A stretch of DNA of 35,157 nt from an uncultured beta proteobacterium (GTDB lineage: Bacteria > Pseudomonadota > Gammaproteobacteria > Burkholderiales > Burkholderiaceae_C). The DNA lies in NCBI GenBank assembly GCA_903870065.1, contig CAIQBN010000513.1, positions 1 through 35,157 of the forward strand. The letters run 5' to 3'. Positions 7,456-17,615 of the stretch are shown here, one piece after another (the stretch's first letter is position 1; the number at the start of each line of letters is the position of its first letter). The position numbers and the translations under genes were made by a program. The notes beneath the pieces were generated by a model. That model made no database searches. It was not told where the DNA came from and was given only the letters and a program-made list of their open reading frames with translations.

Positions 7456-9585
7456 ATGAAGCAAGTTGTCAGTATCAGCCTGGGCTCGAGTGGTCAGGAC
7501 TTTGATTTCATCACCGATTTTTTGGGCGAAAAGTTGCATGTGCGACGTGTCGGTACCAACGGCAGCACCGCCGCGGCGGTGAAGCTAATCAAGCAATGGG
7601 ACAAGAAGGCCAGTGCCGTCGGTCTGGGTGTGCTCAAGGACAGCTACCGGGTCGGATCGCGCCGATTCATCGAAAAGGATAGTGCACGACTCAAGGCGGT
7701 GGCCACCCAGGTGCCGGTTACTACAGGCGGGCGTCTGGGCGATATTTTTCAAGAGTGGGCGGTGCGCCATGCGCAGACCCATCTGGTCAGTTTTTTCAAC
7801 AATGCCCGTGTACTTTTCTTCTCCGGTATGGCGGACTACAAACTGGCTGTGTCCCTTTCCGAGTACACCAGCAATTTGCAGTTTGCTGACCCGCTTTTGC
7901 AGCTGGGTGTGCCCAAGTTATTGGGTTCGATGGACGCTTTGAATCTGTACTCCAACGGAGCGCACTACGTGAAGGACTGGACGCTTCCGTCCGCCATGGC
8001 GTCCGGGCCAGTGAAAGAGTGGACCCGTTTTGTATTGCGCAAGGCAATGCAAAAGGCCTCGGTCATTGTGGCGCCAGTCCATGAGCTGGATGACTTTGGG
8101 TTGGAGGAACTGGCGGGCAAAACCGTGATCACTGCCACGGTGAACGATGAACGCATTGCGCAGATGCGTAGCAAAGGTGTGTCTACCATCATTGACGGCT
8201 CGCCGGTCATGCACGGTCATGTGCTGGGTGCCAATTTGCTTGACGCCATGATCATTGCCGCCACCGGCAAGGCGCCGCAGGAAATTCTGGAAGATGACTA
8301 CCTGGAGATCATCACCGGACTGGGGTCCGAGCCGCGCATCATTCACCCCAATGGCTACAACCGCATCAATCGGTTTGCGTTTGTGATTCATCCCTTGTCA
8401 CAGGAATATTTCAAGAAGGTAAAGCCGATCGACATGCTGTCGCAGGTGTCGCCGCCGGTGCTGATGAACTCGCTTGAAAGGATCATGGCTTACGCGCCGC
8501 CTTTTGTGTATTCCAAAGTGACCGGCATCAAGTCACCCACAGGAGTTGAGGCGGAGGGGTGGCTAATTTCGGTGGGCGGAACGCCCAGGGAAATCATGCG
8601 CCATAGTCCGGAGTTCACTTACCGTCGCTTGCTGGACGCTGCGGCGATGGCCAAGCGCCTTGGTGCGCAGATTATGGGCCTGGGCGCATTCACCAAGGTG
8701 GTAGGGGATGCGGGGCTGACTGTGGCCAAACGGGCGCCGCTTCCGATTACCACTGGCAATAGTTACAGCGCCTCTGGTGCTTTGTGGGCTGCGCATGATG
8801 CCATTTTGCGCATGCGACTTCTGCCGGCGCCAAAGGGAAAGGGGCGTGTCAAATTCAAGGCGATGGTGGTTGGCGCTACAGGTGCTATCGGGTCGGTCTG
8901 CGCCCGTCTGCTCGTGCGCGCTGCCGAAGAGGTATACATGGTTTCACCCGAAACGGCCAAGTTGCTGGCGCTCAAGGAGTCGATCCTGCGAGAGACCCCT
9001 GAAGCCAAAATTTTTCTGTCGGCTCAAGCAGACAGGGACATTGCCGAAATGGACATGGTGGTCACCGCCACGTCAGGCGCCGGGAAAAAAGTGCTTGACA
9101 TCATGAAGGTTAAACCAGGTTGCGTTATCACCGATGTGGCACGTCCGCTGGATCTGCCGCCGTCTGAAGTGGCAAAACGTCCCGATGTACTGGTGATCGA
9201 GTCGGGTGAAATCCAATTACCCGGGGACGTGCAAATGAAGAATATCGGGTTGCCCAAGGGGGTAGCCTATGCCTGTCTGGCTGAAACAATTGTGCTGGCG
9301 CTGGAGGGGCGTTTTGAGAACTTTACGGTTGGCCGTGCAATTGAGTGGGAAAAAGTCCGCGAGATTTACAAACTCGGTTTGCGCCATGGTATGAAATTAG
9401 CGGCAATTTCTGGTGTCAACGGTCCTTATAGTGATGAGGATATCGAGCGGGTGCGTGAATTGGCCTTGGCTGCCCGTGCCAAAGCTGCGCTTGGCCCGGA
9501 TCAGGTCAAGCCACTGACACCGCGCAAGTCCGGAGCACGAAAGCCCTCCCCGCATAAGCGCGCCGCTCGGGTAAACAGTGCCTGA
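7456..9585 (+). CDS. Two-domain protein with C-terminal acyl-ACP-reductase-like dehydrogenase
   Basis: A 709-residue protein. Its C-terminal half (about 350-660) resembles cyanobacterial long-chain fatty acyl-ACP reductase (AAR). Shared landmarks, compared from memory of the family, are: ITTGNSYSASG followed by a Rossmann dinucleotide motif VVGATGAIG (GATGAIG at 473-479); a segment VITDVARPLDLP; and YACLAETIVLALEG, whose Cys607 lines up with the AAR catalytic cysteine (Cys294 in the Synechococcus enzyme). AAR reduces acyl-ACP to a fatty aldehyde with NADPH. The first about 340 residues form an additional domain I do not recognise. The tail from about 685 is a basic, low-complexity extension (PRKSGARKPSPHKRAARV). 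No aldehyde-deformylating oxygenase gene is nearby, so alkane synthesis is not implied. Automated annotation would probably say only 'dehydrogenase'. The start ATG 7456 lacks a strong Shine-Dalgarno. Confidence 0.75.
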   Translation: MKQVVSISLGSSGQDFDFITDFLGEKLHVRRVGTNGSTAAAVKLIKQWDKKASAVGLGVLKDSYRVGSRRFIEKDSARLKAVATQVPVTTGGRLGDIFQEWAVRHAQTHLVSFFNNARVLFFSGMADYKLAVSLSEYTSNLQFADPLLQLGVPKLLGSMDALNLYSNGAHYVKDWTLPSAMASGPVKEWTRFVLRKAMQKASVIVAPVHELDDFGLEELAGKTVITATVNDERIAQMRSKGVSTIIDGSPVMHGHVLGANLLDAMIIAATGKAPQEILEDDYLEIITGLGSEPRIIHPNGYNRINRFAFVIHPLSQEYFKKVKPIDMLSQVSPPVLMNSLERIMAYAPPFVYSKVTGIKSPTGVEAEGWLISVGGTPREIMRHSPEFTYRRLLDAAAMAKRLGAQIMGLGAFTKVVGDAGLTVAKRAPLPITTGNSYSASGALWAAHDAILRMRLLPAPKGKGRVKFKAMVVGATGAIGSVCARLLVRAAEEVYMVSPETAKLLALKESILRETPEAKIFLSAQADRDIAEMDMVVTATSGAGKKVLDIMKVKPGCVITDVARPLDLPPSEVAKRPDVLVIESGEIQLPGDVQMKNIGLPKGVAYACLAETIVLALEGRFENFTVGRAIEWEKVREIYKLGLRHGMKLAAISGVNGPYSDEDIERVRELALAARAKAALGPDQVKPLTPRKSGARKPSPHKRAARVNSA

Positions 9586-9601
9586 CTACAAGGCCGTTAG
9601 C

Positions 9602-9620
9602 GCAATTTCGATGAAATTGC
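9602..9620. repeat. Perfect inverted repeat around a possible start codon
   Basis: GCAATTTC (9602-9609) and GAAATTGC (9613-9620) are perfect inverted repeats with a three-base loop. The candidate ATG of the next gene (9611-9613) falls in the loop and first base of the right arm. As RNA it could hide the start codon. As DNA it could be a dimer binding site. Confidence 0.55.
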
Positions 9621-9862
9621 CTGCAACAGCACGCACTTTGCCTGTCCGTGGTACATTAGACGATCGCTTTTGGCGACTGGTCACGTCACTACAAGCGGTC
9701 GACGCGAAGATCCCCGGCAGAGGGTTCGCCAGTCCAGCCCCGCAATGGCGTTTATACGAAGCCTTTTACGGCCCAGTGTTTTTTCCCTCTGTTGATGTCG
9801 CCCCTGCTATGGCGCTCGCCCCTGCCGAGGTTGGTTATGAACTGACTTTTGGGGTGAACTGA
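9611..9862 (+). CDS. Small protein of unknown function
   Basis: An 83-residue reading frame from ATG 9611, or 94 residues from a GTG at 9578 that would overlap the end of the preceding gene. I recognise no family. The product is soluble in appearance, without a signal peptide or membrane helix. It contains tryptophans in a segment DRFWRLVTSLQAVD and a proline- and alanine-rich C-terminal half. Its stop is followed directly by the ATG at 9863 of the next open frame. No clear Shine-Dalgarno precedes either start. Codon use looks like its neighbours. It could be a genuine small gene or a chance open frame; the tight packing after the reductase-like gene slightly favours a real gene. Confidence 0.4.
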   Translation: MKLPATARTLPVRGTLDDRFWRLVTSLQAVDAKIPGRGFASPAPQWRLYEAFYGPVFFPSVDVAPAMALAPAEVGYELTFGVN

Positions 9863-9982
9863 ATGGATTCCCCGGCATGGGGGCATGCCACTGTTGAGTT
9901 CGGGTCAAGTGGCGTAATTGCCCAGGGCCTATTTGATTTTTTGATGATTTTTACTAAGACTATTGAACAGACTCCCATCACG

Positions 9983-10189
9983 ATGGGAAAGTACAGAATT
10001 GCAGCCTGCCCGCGTCAGTTACCTGGCGGCCGGTACGCCGCTCAGGTTTCTATTGCAAGCGGCCGAGGTAGCGCTTGCACTGACCGCGTGATGCGGTTTC
10101 GCGATGAATTTGCCTCGCATGATGACGCGGTGCGTTACGCCATTGCCCAGGGTATAGATTGGGTGCGTACGACCACTCGCCCACATTAA
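9983..10189 (+). CDS. Small conserved-looking cytoplasmic protein of unknown function
   Basis: From ATG 9983 the product is a compact 68-residue protein: MGKYRIAACPRQ, a glycine turn, then AAQVSIASGRG, TDRVMRF and a final helix DDAVRYAIAQGIDWV. This looks like a small alpha/beta domain of a type common as uncharacterised proteins in Burkholderiales; I cannot name the family with certainty. The same frame is open from an ATG at 9863 (108 residues), directly after the stop of the previous frame. The extra 40 residues include a phenylalanine-rich stretch that does not look like part of the domain, so the shorter form is preferred. It lies 30 bases before infA on the same strand. Confidence 0.55.
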   Translation: MGKYRIAACPRQLPGGRYAAQVSIASGRGSACTDRVMRFRDEFASHDDAVRYAIAQGIDWVRTTTRPH

Positions 10190-10219
10190 ACGCTTTGTTT
10201 TTACAGGAGTTCAACCACC

Positions 10220-10474
10220 ATGGCTAAAGAAGACTTGATCGAGATGATGGGTGTCGTCAACGAGGTGCTTCCAGATACGCGTTTTCGCGTCACGCTGGAC
10301 AATGGGCATCAGTTGATTGCGTATTCAGCCGGCAAGATGCGCAAGAACCATATTCGCATTCTGGCAGGTGACAAAGTGTCTCTGGAGTTGTCGCCCTATG
10401 ACCTGAGCAAGGGACGTATCAATTTTCGCCACATCGAGGGCCGTGGCCCCATGACGCCTCGCCGCACGAGTTAA
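10220..10474 (+). CDS. infA: Translation initiation factor IF-1
   Basis: An 84-residue OB-fold protein that starts [18 protein letters not shown] and contains the near-invariant IF-1 stretch [19 protein letters not shown] and [10 protein letters not shown]-1 binds the 30S A site during initiation. It is about a dozen residues longer than the usual 72 because of a C-terminal tail ([14 protein letters not shown]). That longer form is seen in betaproteobacterial IF-1 paralogues encoded away from the ribosomal-protein operon. It is therefore probably the second infA copy, although the other copy is outside this window. A good Shine-Dalgarno AGGAG lies at 10205-10209, ten bases before the ATG. It is convergent with the DUF2894 gene, with 30 bases between the stops. 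Confidence 0.95.
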   Translation: MAKEDLIEMMGVVNEVLPDTRFRVTLDNGHQLIAYSAGKMRKNHIRILAGDKVSLELSPYDLSKGRINFRHIEGRGPMTPRRTS

Positions 10475-10504
10475 GTTGAGCGGTAGCGCCGGTCAGGCGT
10501 CCGG

Positions 10505-11275
10505 TCAGCGGGCGCCGGCGCGTTTGAGTTTCACTTTTTTTCCGCTTTGATCCGCTGCCGTTGATCTTGCCTTGGGCTGCACTCCCTTGTTTTGCGTGTC
10601 CAGGCAGATCAATGTGTCGGTGTAGCAAACAAAGCGATTGAGATAGTCTGGGGATATGGCACGCATGAGTGCCAGCGACTCAAGAACCACGCGGTGCGAG
10701 TTGATTGGACCGGCGTTCTTTGGCGCTTGGTCCAATGCGTGGGCAAGCTGTCTTTCTGCACTGAGTTTGGACCAGGTGTTGCGGAAATACTGGGCGGACT
10801 TCAATTCCCGTCGTTGGATGCGTTGTCCTGCCAACTCTGATTCTGCAATTTGCGGTAGGTTCTGCTCCAAATCGCGGGCAAGGTCAGTCAAAGCGCCATG
10901 GCTGATGTGTGATTGAAGCGTAACTAGCCGGCGCGTAACGCCCTTGAAGTCTCCCGCGTCGTGGAGTTCCTGGAGATCTGCAACCGCATGCGGACGCGTT
11001 ATCGCAACGCTGGCAATGCTTGCCTTCGATTCGCGTTGCGCCGTTTCAAAACGATTCTTAAGATCGTGCAGCACCCGTCGTAGTTTTTCACCAAGAATGT
11101 GTTGAACGTCGTTCTGATGAGAACCTGCCCGTCGGGCCATCGCGTCAATGTAAAAAAAGCGGACTGGGTCGAACCGGCTGGCTCCGAGCAGGCGAAGTGA
11201 ATCAATCTCCTGGTGCAAAAGGATGGACTGATTCGGTCCAAAATCCGGCACGTTGTCGCAGTTACATGCCTGCAT
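10505..11275 (-). CDS. DUF2894-family protein, last gene of the stator-like operon
   Basis: A 256-residue soluble protein, probably cytoplasmic, with mostly helical character and no membrane segment or signal peptide. The sequence fits the DUF2894 family known from Burkholderiales: an early SRFDPVRFFYIDAMARRA segment, a central helical region, then LSAERQLAHALDQAPKNAGPIN and a conserved-looking end LMRAISPDYLNRFVCYTDTL. This is followed by a lysine- and arginine-rich tail. Function is unknown. It overlaps the 3' end of the OmpA-like gene by 14 bases, which implies translational coupling and a shared role with the membrane pair upstream. By analogy with Zorya it could be a cytosolic partner of the motor, but this is inference only. 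Confidence 0.75.
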   Translation of the reverse strand: MQACNCDNVPDFGPNQSILLHQEIDSLRLLGASRFDPVRFFYIDAMARRAGSHQNDVQHILGEKLRRVLHDLKNRFETAQRESKASIASVAITRPHAVADLQELHDAGDFKGVTRRLVTLQSHISHGALTDLARDLEQNLPQIAESELAGQRIQRRELKSAQYFRNTWSKLSAERQLAHALDQAPKNAGPINSHRVVLESLALMRAISPDYLNRFVCYTDTLICLDTQNKGVQPKARSTAADQSGKKVKLKRAGAR

Positions 11276-11912
11276 GGGTCGTCGTATTCGAATGGGAAAC
11301 CCTGGGAACCGGCGCCATTTCTACGCGCCGATTCTGAGCGCGTGCGGTTTCATCCAAATTAGGAGTTAGCGGTTGTTCTGCACCAAAGGCCGCAGCGAAC
11401 ACGGCCGATGAGGGCATGCCCTCTTCGATTAATGTGCGAGTGACCGTCAGAGCCCGTTGCGCCGACAACTCCCAATTGTCGGCAAAGCGGCTGTTGCCTT
11501 CGCGTATCGATCGGTCGTCGGTAAATCCACTGACCATCAGCATTTCATCGCGGGCCTTCAAATAGGAGTGCAGGGGCATCACCAGACTGTTCAAAAGCTT
11601 GCGACCTTCGGGCTGCAACTGGTCAGAATTTAGCGAGAACAATACCCGACCACTGATACCAATTTTTCCATTGGTCAATGTGATGCGTCCGTTTGCAAGG
11701 GGAATTGCCAAGGCTTTTTCTAGGGACATTCGGCGCTGCTCCTCGATGTGCCGCTTTTTGACTTCTTCTTGCAAGAGGTTTGCCAATTCAATCTGGACCA
11801 ACATGACTCCGATCAACAGCAGTACAAAGGCGCCCAAGAGGCCCGACATTAGGTCGCCGAATACGGCCCAGACCGGCGCAGTTTGCTCCTGGCCGTATTC
11901 ACTTTCGTTCAT
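11262..11912 (-). CDS. OmpA/MotB-like protein with peptidoglycan-binding domain
   Basis: A 216-residue inner-membrane protein with one N-terminal membrane helix (about 16-39) and a periplasmic OmpA-type peptidoglycan-binding domain (about 85-205). The latter shows GRVLFSLNSDQL, VSGFTDDRS, NWELSAQRALTV and FGAEQP with an NRRVEM end. The helix begins VFGDLMSGLLGAFVLLL. Asp20 sits where the proton-coupling aspartate of MotB lies (ADFMT in MotB). A short helical linker follows (LLQEEVKKRHIEEQRRMSLEKA). This is the layout of MotB and ZorB: a helix that pairs with a channel subunit and an anchor on the cell wall. Its start overlaps the stop of the DUF802 gene (ATGA at 11909-11912 on the minus strand). 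Role in an ion-driven complex is inferred. Confidence 0.88.
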   Translation of the reverse strand: MNESEYGQEQTAPVWAVFGDLMSGLLGAFVLLLIGVMLVQIELANLLQEEVKKRHIEEQRRMSLEKALAIPLANGRITLTNGKIGISGRVLFSLNSDQLQPEGRKLLNSLVMPLHSYLKARDEMLMVSGFTDDRSIREGNSRFADNWELSAQRALTVTRTLIEEGMPSSAVFAAAFGAEQPLTPNLDETARAQNRRVEMAPVPRVSHSNTTTHAGM

Positions 11913-14080
11913 TTGGCCACCCCTTGTGCAGCCAGTGGCTGCCGGTTTGGTAGCTGGCGCAGTTCATCAAAGACATCTTTGTGCGACAGGATGCTCAAAT
12001 CGATGATTTCGCGGGCTTGGGCCACGTAGTAAGCAAGCTGCTCGTCGCTTCTTGTCATTGACTTGTCCATCGCTGCCTCAATCCGCTGCAAGTTCAAAAT
12101 CAACTTTTCATTTGCGTCGGCAAATGAACCGACTGCAAAACTGAAGGAATCACTCAGGCTCGCTACATCGACTGCACTGCTGATGACATTTGCTGCAATC
12201 CCAGAAAGCTGAGTGGCTTCGGCATCGACTGTTGCCGAGAACTGCTGGCTCACCTGATTGAGCGCGCTCGCTGACGATGCCACCAGCGCGTCAATTACCG
12301 AGCGCTGTTCGGCAGAGGTGTGATGGATTGCATCGAGCATTGAATTCAGCGCGGCCATGATGCGACTACGTTCTTCGAGCAAGGCGTTATCGCGCGCCAG
12401 ATTGCCGGATATTTCCCGACGCAACTCTCCTATGACCTCAGCCGCCGCGCGAGGTGCCTCGGACGCGGTTTGCATCAAGCGGGTTAAAGGTGCTTCCAGA
12501 GCTGCACCCAGGGTCGACAAATGGGTGCTCAGTGCAGATTGGAGTTCTCCGAGGCGTTCAACCGCAGCATGGCCGCGCGCTGCCTCTTCGGATCGAAGCC
12601 CACTGAGTTCAGTGCGTAGCGTGTTGGCAATTTGGTTGAAGTGCTCGCGGTGCTGTTGTGCCCAGTGTGCCTCAGTGTCGATTCGACTGCGCATCAAGTC
12701 TTCGGAGCAGGTTACCAGCCGCATCATTTCATTGAGGGTTTTGCCTGCGCTTTCCTGCGAATGAGTGGCGATTTCCTGCGCGGTGGATGCCAGCGTGGTG
12801 CAAATTTGCTGTTGTTGCGCAAGGGTTTGTGCGCTGCTGTTTTGCCAGCCGCGAAGCAACTCTGCGGCGGCGTTCTCCACTGAGTCTGCCCATACAGCAA
12901 GCCGCTGGCTTTCAGCCTCCGCTTGATTGGCCTGCAATGTCGAGTTCGCGGTACCGATCGATGCCAGAAGTGTCTCGGATCGATGTTCGAAACTGGCGCC
13001 GAACGCCTGCAGCGATTGACGCAGGTCCGAGGCCATGTTGGCGTTTGTTCGTTCTTGATCGGCTAATGCTGCGGTCCACTTGTTGACGGCGTTGGATGCA
13101 GTATGGTCCAGTCGTTTGGACAGACTCTCGAGCTGACCCTGTGTGGTCTGGATAGCCTGCTCATGCACGAGTCTTGACTCTTGCACCATTGCTGCAAGGG
13201 CAGTTTCAAGCGAGGGTCTGATGCTTTCGCCAGCGAGTTGTGCGCTATACGCCAGGCTGTCTCGCAGTGAATGATTTACGTCGTTTGCCAACTCGGTATA
13301 AACCTTTTTGACATCGCTGTGAAAGCGATCCTGGCCGTTGAGCAAACCTTCGGAAATTCGCTGGCTCATGCGTTCCATTTGCACCATCATCGCGTGCATG
13401 GCGTCAACGGCTAGCGGCAAATTTTGCGACTGAATCTGTAGTGCTTTGAAAGTCTCTTGCCGCTGGTGCGCGATTGAATGTATGCGGAATACGGTCGCTA
13501 TTTTTGTGTCTAGTAGCTGAGCTGAGTCCGTCCTGTCCCTGCGGCTAAGCGCTGACATCAGGCCGAGCATGGCCGACGTTGCGACCCCTGCTACGGATGT
13601 TCCGAATGCCAGCCCCAGGCCCTTGATGGGGGCGGAAAATGCTTCGCGAATTGCTTGTGCATCGGTCGTATTTTCCAGCGCAAATATAGTTCCGTTGAGG
13701 GTAACAACCATGCCTAAAAAAGTACCCAGCATCCCCAACATCACCAGCAAGCCGACCAAGTAGGGGGTTAGAGCAGGCCCAGGCAGCGCGACACGTTCGC
13801 CTTCGATGCGCAAACGTACAGAACCTTGCAGGGAAGCATGGACATTGGCGATCCATGGTTCTAGGGCCGCTAGCTCATCAGGAGTTGTTTTGAGTGCCTT
13901 TTCCAGACTTGCATTGGCCTGGCGGAAACTTCGCAATTCCAGTGTGCCTACGGCATAGACTGCACCAATGATTGTGGTCATCCATAGCGCAATTCCGTGA
14001 GTATCTAGGAACCCGAATCCGACCCAAAGGACCGCCAGGACGCCTAGAAAACAAGCGCCCCAAAAGAAAAATTTGTTCAT
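11909..14080 (-). CDS. DUF802 protein: MotA/TolQ/ExbB-like channel with long helical tail
   Basis: A 723-residue membrane protein. Helices 1 and 2 lie at about 4-25 and 28-49. Helices 3 and 4 lie at about 105-127 and 152-178 and read LVMLGMLGTFLGMVVTLNG and GLAFGTSVAGVATSAMLGL, which match the TolQ/ExbB/MotA signature (GxxGTxxGM and a small-residue-rich last helix). From residue 180 to the end, over 500 residues are almost wholly helical and rich in Ala, Gln, Ser and Glu, without further membrane segments. This predicts a long cytoplasmic tail. The architecture is that of ZorA rather than of short ExbB or TolQ. The start ATG 14080 begins MNKFFFWGACFLG; a longer open frame to 14215 overlaps the preceding gene and is not used. 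The family is named DUF802 and has no established function. Confidence 0.82.
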   Translation of the reverse strand: MNKFFFWGACFLGVLAVLWVGFGFLDTHGIALWMTTIIGAVYAVGTLELRSFRQANASLEKALKTTPDELAALEPWIANVHASLQGSVRLRIEGERVALPGPALTPYLVGLLVMLGMLGTFLGMVVTLNGTIFALENTTDAQAIREAFSAPIKGLGLAFGTSVAGVATSAMLGLMSALSRRDRTDSAQLLDTKIATVFRIHSIAHQRQETFKALQIQSQNLPLAVDAMHAMMVQMERMSQRISEGLLNGQDRFHSDVKKVYTELANDVNHSLRDSLAYSAQLAGESIRPSLETALAAMVQESRLVHEQAIQTTQGQLESLSKRLDHTASNAVNKWTAALADQERTNANMASDLRQSLQAFGASFEHRSETLLASIGTANSTLQANQAEAESQRLAVWADSVENAAAELLRGWQNSSAQTLAQQQQICTTLASTAQEIATHSQESAGKTLNEMMRLVTCSEDLMRSRIDTEAHWAQQHREHFNQIANTLRTELSGLRSEEAARGHAAVERLGELQSALSTHLSTLGAALEAPLTRLMQTASEAPRAAAEVIGELRREISGNLARDNALLEERSRIMAALNSMLDAIHHTSAEQRSVIDALVASSASALNQVSQQFSATVDAEATQLSGIAANVISSAVDVASLSDSFSFAVGSFADANEKLILNLQRIEAAMDKSMTRSDEQLAYYVAQAREIIDLSILSHKDVFDELRQLPNRQPLAAQGVAK

Positions 14081-14847
14081 CCGTGCTTTTGATTTTGGTT
14101 GTGAAGTGCTTCTAGCAGCCCCAATGTTGGCTGCAGCCGAAGGTCGAGCTCGGCCAACAGCACCTCCTGAAGTTCCATGATGAACTGCGACTCCCAGTTT
14201 TGCGTTTGGGAGCAAGGGTCTCGGTTGCCTGCTGGGCTAGCGTCAAAACGCTGTGGTTCATGCCCGGTAGCGAGTTGGGTAAATCGCTTTTGGAGAAGCA
14301 GCGGCACCGTTGAAAGTATCCTGTTTTCGTGATCAAAGAGGATTTTCTCCAGCGCGGCGTCCAATGTTGCGAGTTGCCTGTGCGCGGCTGTGGAAAAGGT
14401 CAGTTTTTCGCGCACTTTGGCGCGTAAGGTTTTTATGTTTGAGTCCATGTCACGCTGGTGCGCGAGATGGAATTTGCGGTACGGCGAAAAGGCAGTGGTG
14501 ACTGTGGTTGGCGCAACCGTTGAGTGGGTCGGCAAGGCGTGACGCGGCTTGCCAGTAGTCGCAAAACTAGCAAGGATCGCGCGTTCCAACGGATCCCGCA
14601 GACAAGCAAGCTCCTGTGCGAGGACACGAGCAGATTCGCATTCCGAATGGATTTGCTGTGATGACGCAATTGCTGTGCCGCCGTTGTTCACTGCGCTTAG
14701 GTTGATGGCCTGTGTAAAGTCAATCCAAAGGCTAAGTTTTTCGGCAAATGCACTTGTCGGCTTGGCAACTTCTACCGCGGCTAATGCAGTGAGCGTACGA
14801 ACGAGTTGTGAGGAATGGAAGTGGCTACGCGTTGGTTCTCGCGTCAT
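14077..14847 (-). CDS. DUF3348-family protein, first gene of the stator-like operon
   Basis: A 256-residue protein resembling the DUF3348 family, whose genes typically sit beside DUF802 and DUF2894 in Burkholderiales. It begins MTREPTRSHFHSSQLVRTL and continues with FAEKLSLWIDFTQAINLSAV. A middle part has HQRDMDSNIKTLRAKVREKL and the C-terminal half includes a segment WESQFIMELQEVLLAELDLRLQP. No membrane helix or signal peptide is evident, so it should be cytoplasmic. ATG 14847 is preferred; the open frame to 14943 runs into gyrB. Its stop overlaps the DUF802 start by four bases (ATGA). It begins 28 bases after the gyrB stop on the same strand, so read-through from gyrB could express the operon. 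Function unknown. Confidence 0.75.
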   Translation of the reverse strand: MTREPTRSHFHSSQLVRTLTALAAVEVAKPTSAFAEKLSLWIDFTQAINLSAVNNGGTAIASSQQIHSECESARVLAQELACLRDPLERAILASFATTGKPRHALPTHSTVAPTTVTTAFSPYRKFHLAHQRDMDSNIKTLRAKVREKLTFSTAAHRQLATLDAALEKILFDHENRILSTVPLLLQKRFTQLATGHEPQRFDASPAGNRDPCSQTQNWESQFIMELQEVLLAELDLRLQPTLGLLEALHNQNQKHG

Positions 14848-14875
14848 AAAACAAATCGGAAAACCCAACCCACAC

Positions 14876-17497
<2,622 letters not shown>

Positions 17498-17562
17498 TCA
17501 AGTGGGTATTGCATCGCTGGGTGCTGCACATTCCCACAAATTTTCAATCTTCTTGAATGACC

Positions 17563-17585
17563 AAACCCCCGTAGGTCGGGGGTTT
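17563..17585 (-). terminator. GC-rich hairpin between dnaN and gyrB
   Basis: AAACCCCC (17563-17570) pairs perfectly with GGGGGTTT (17578-17585) around a seven-base loop. It lies 31 bases past the dnaN stop in the direction of transcription. There is only a short T-run after it on the minus strand, so it may be a weak or partial terminator or an mRNA-stabilising stem that sets the dnaN to gyrB ratio. Confidence 0.5.
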
Positions 17586-17615
17586 GCGTCAGGTGGCGCG
17601 CCGCTTGGACGGGCA

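Noticed and set aside
10505-14847. Calling the DUF802 operon a complete Zorya defence system
   Set aside because: No ZorC, ZorD helicase or ZorE nuclease is visible, and the neighbours are housekeeping genes. Only the motor-like architecture is shared.
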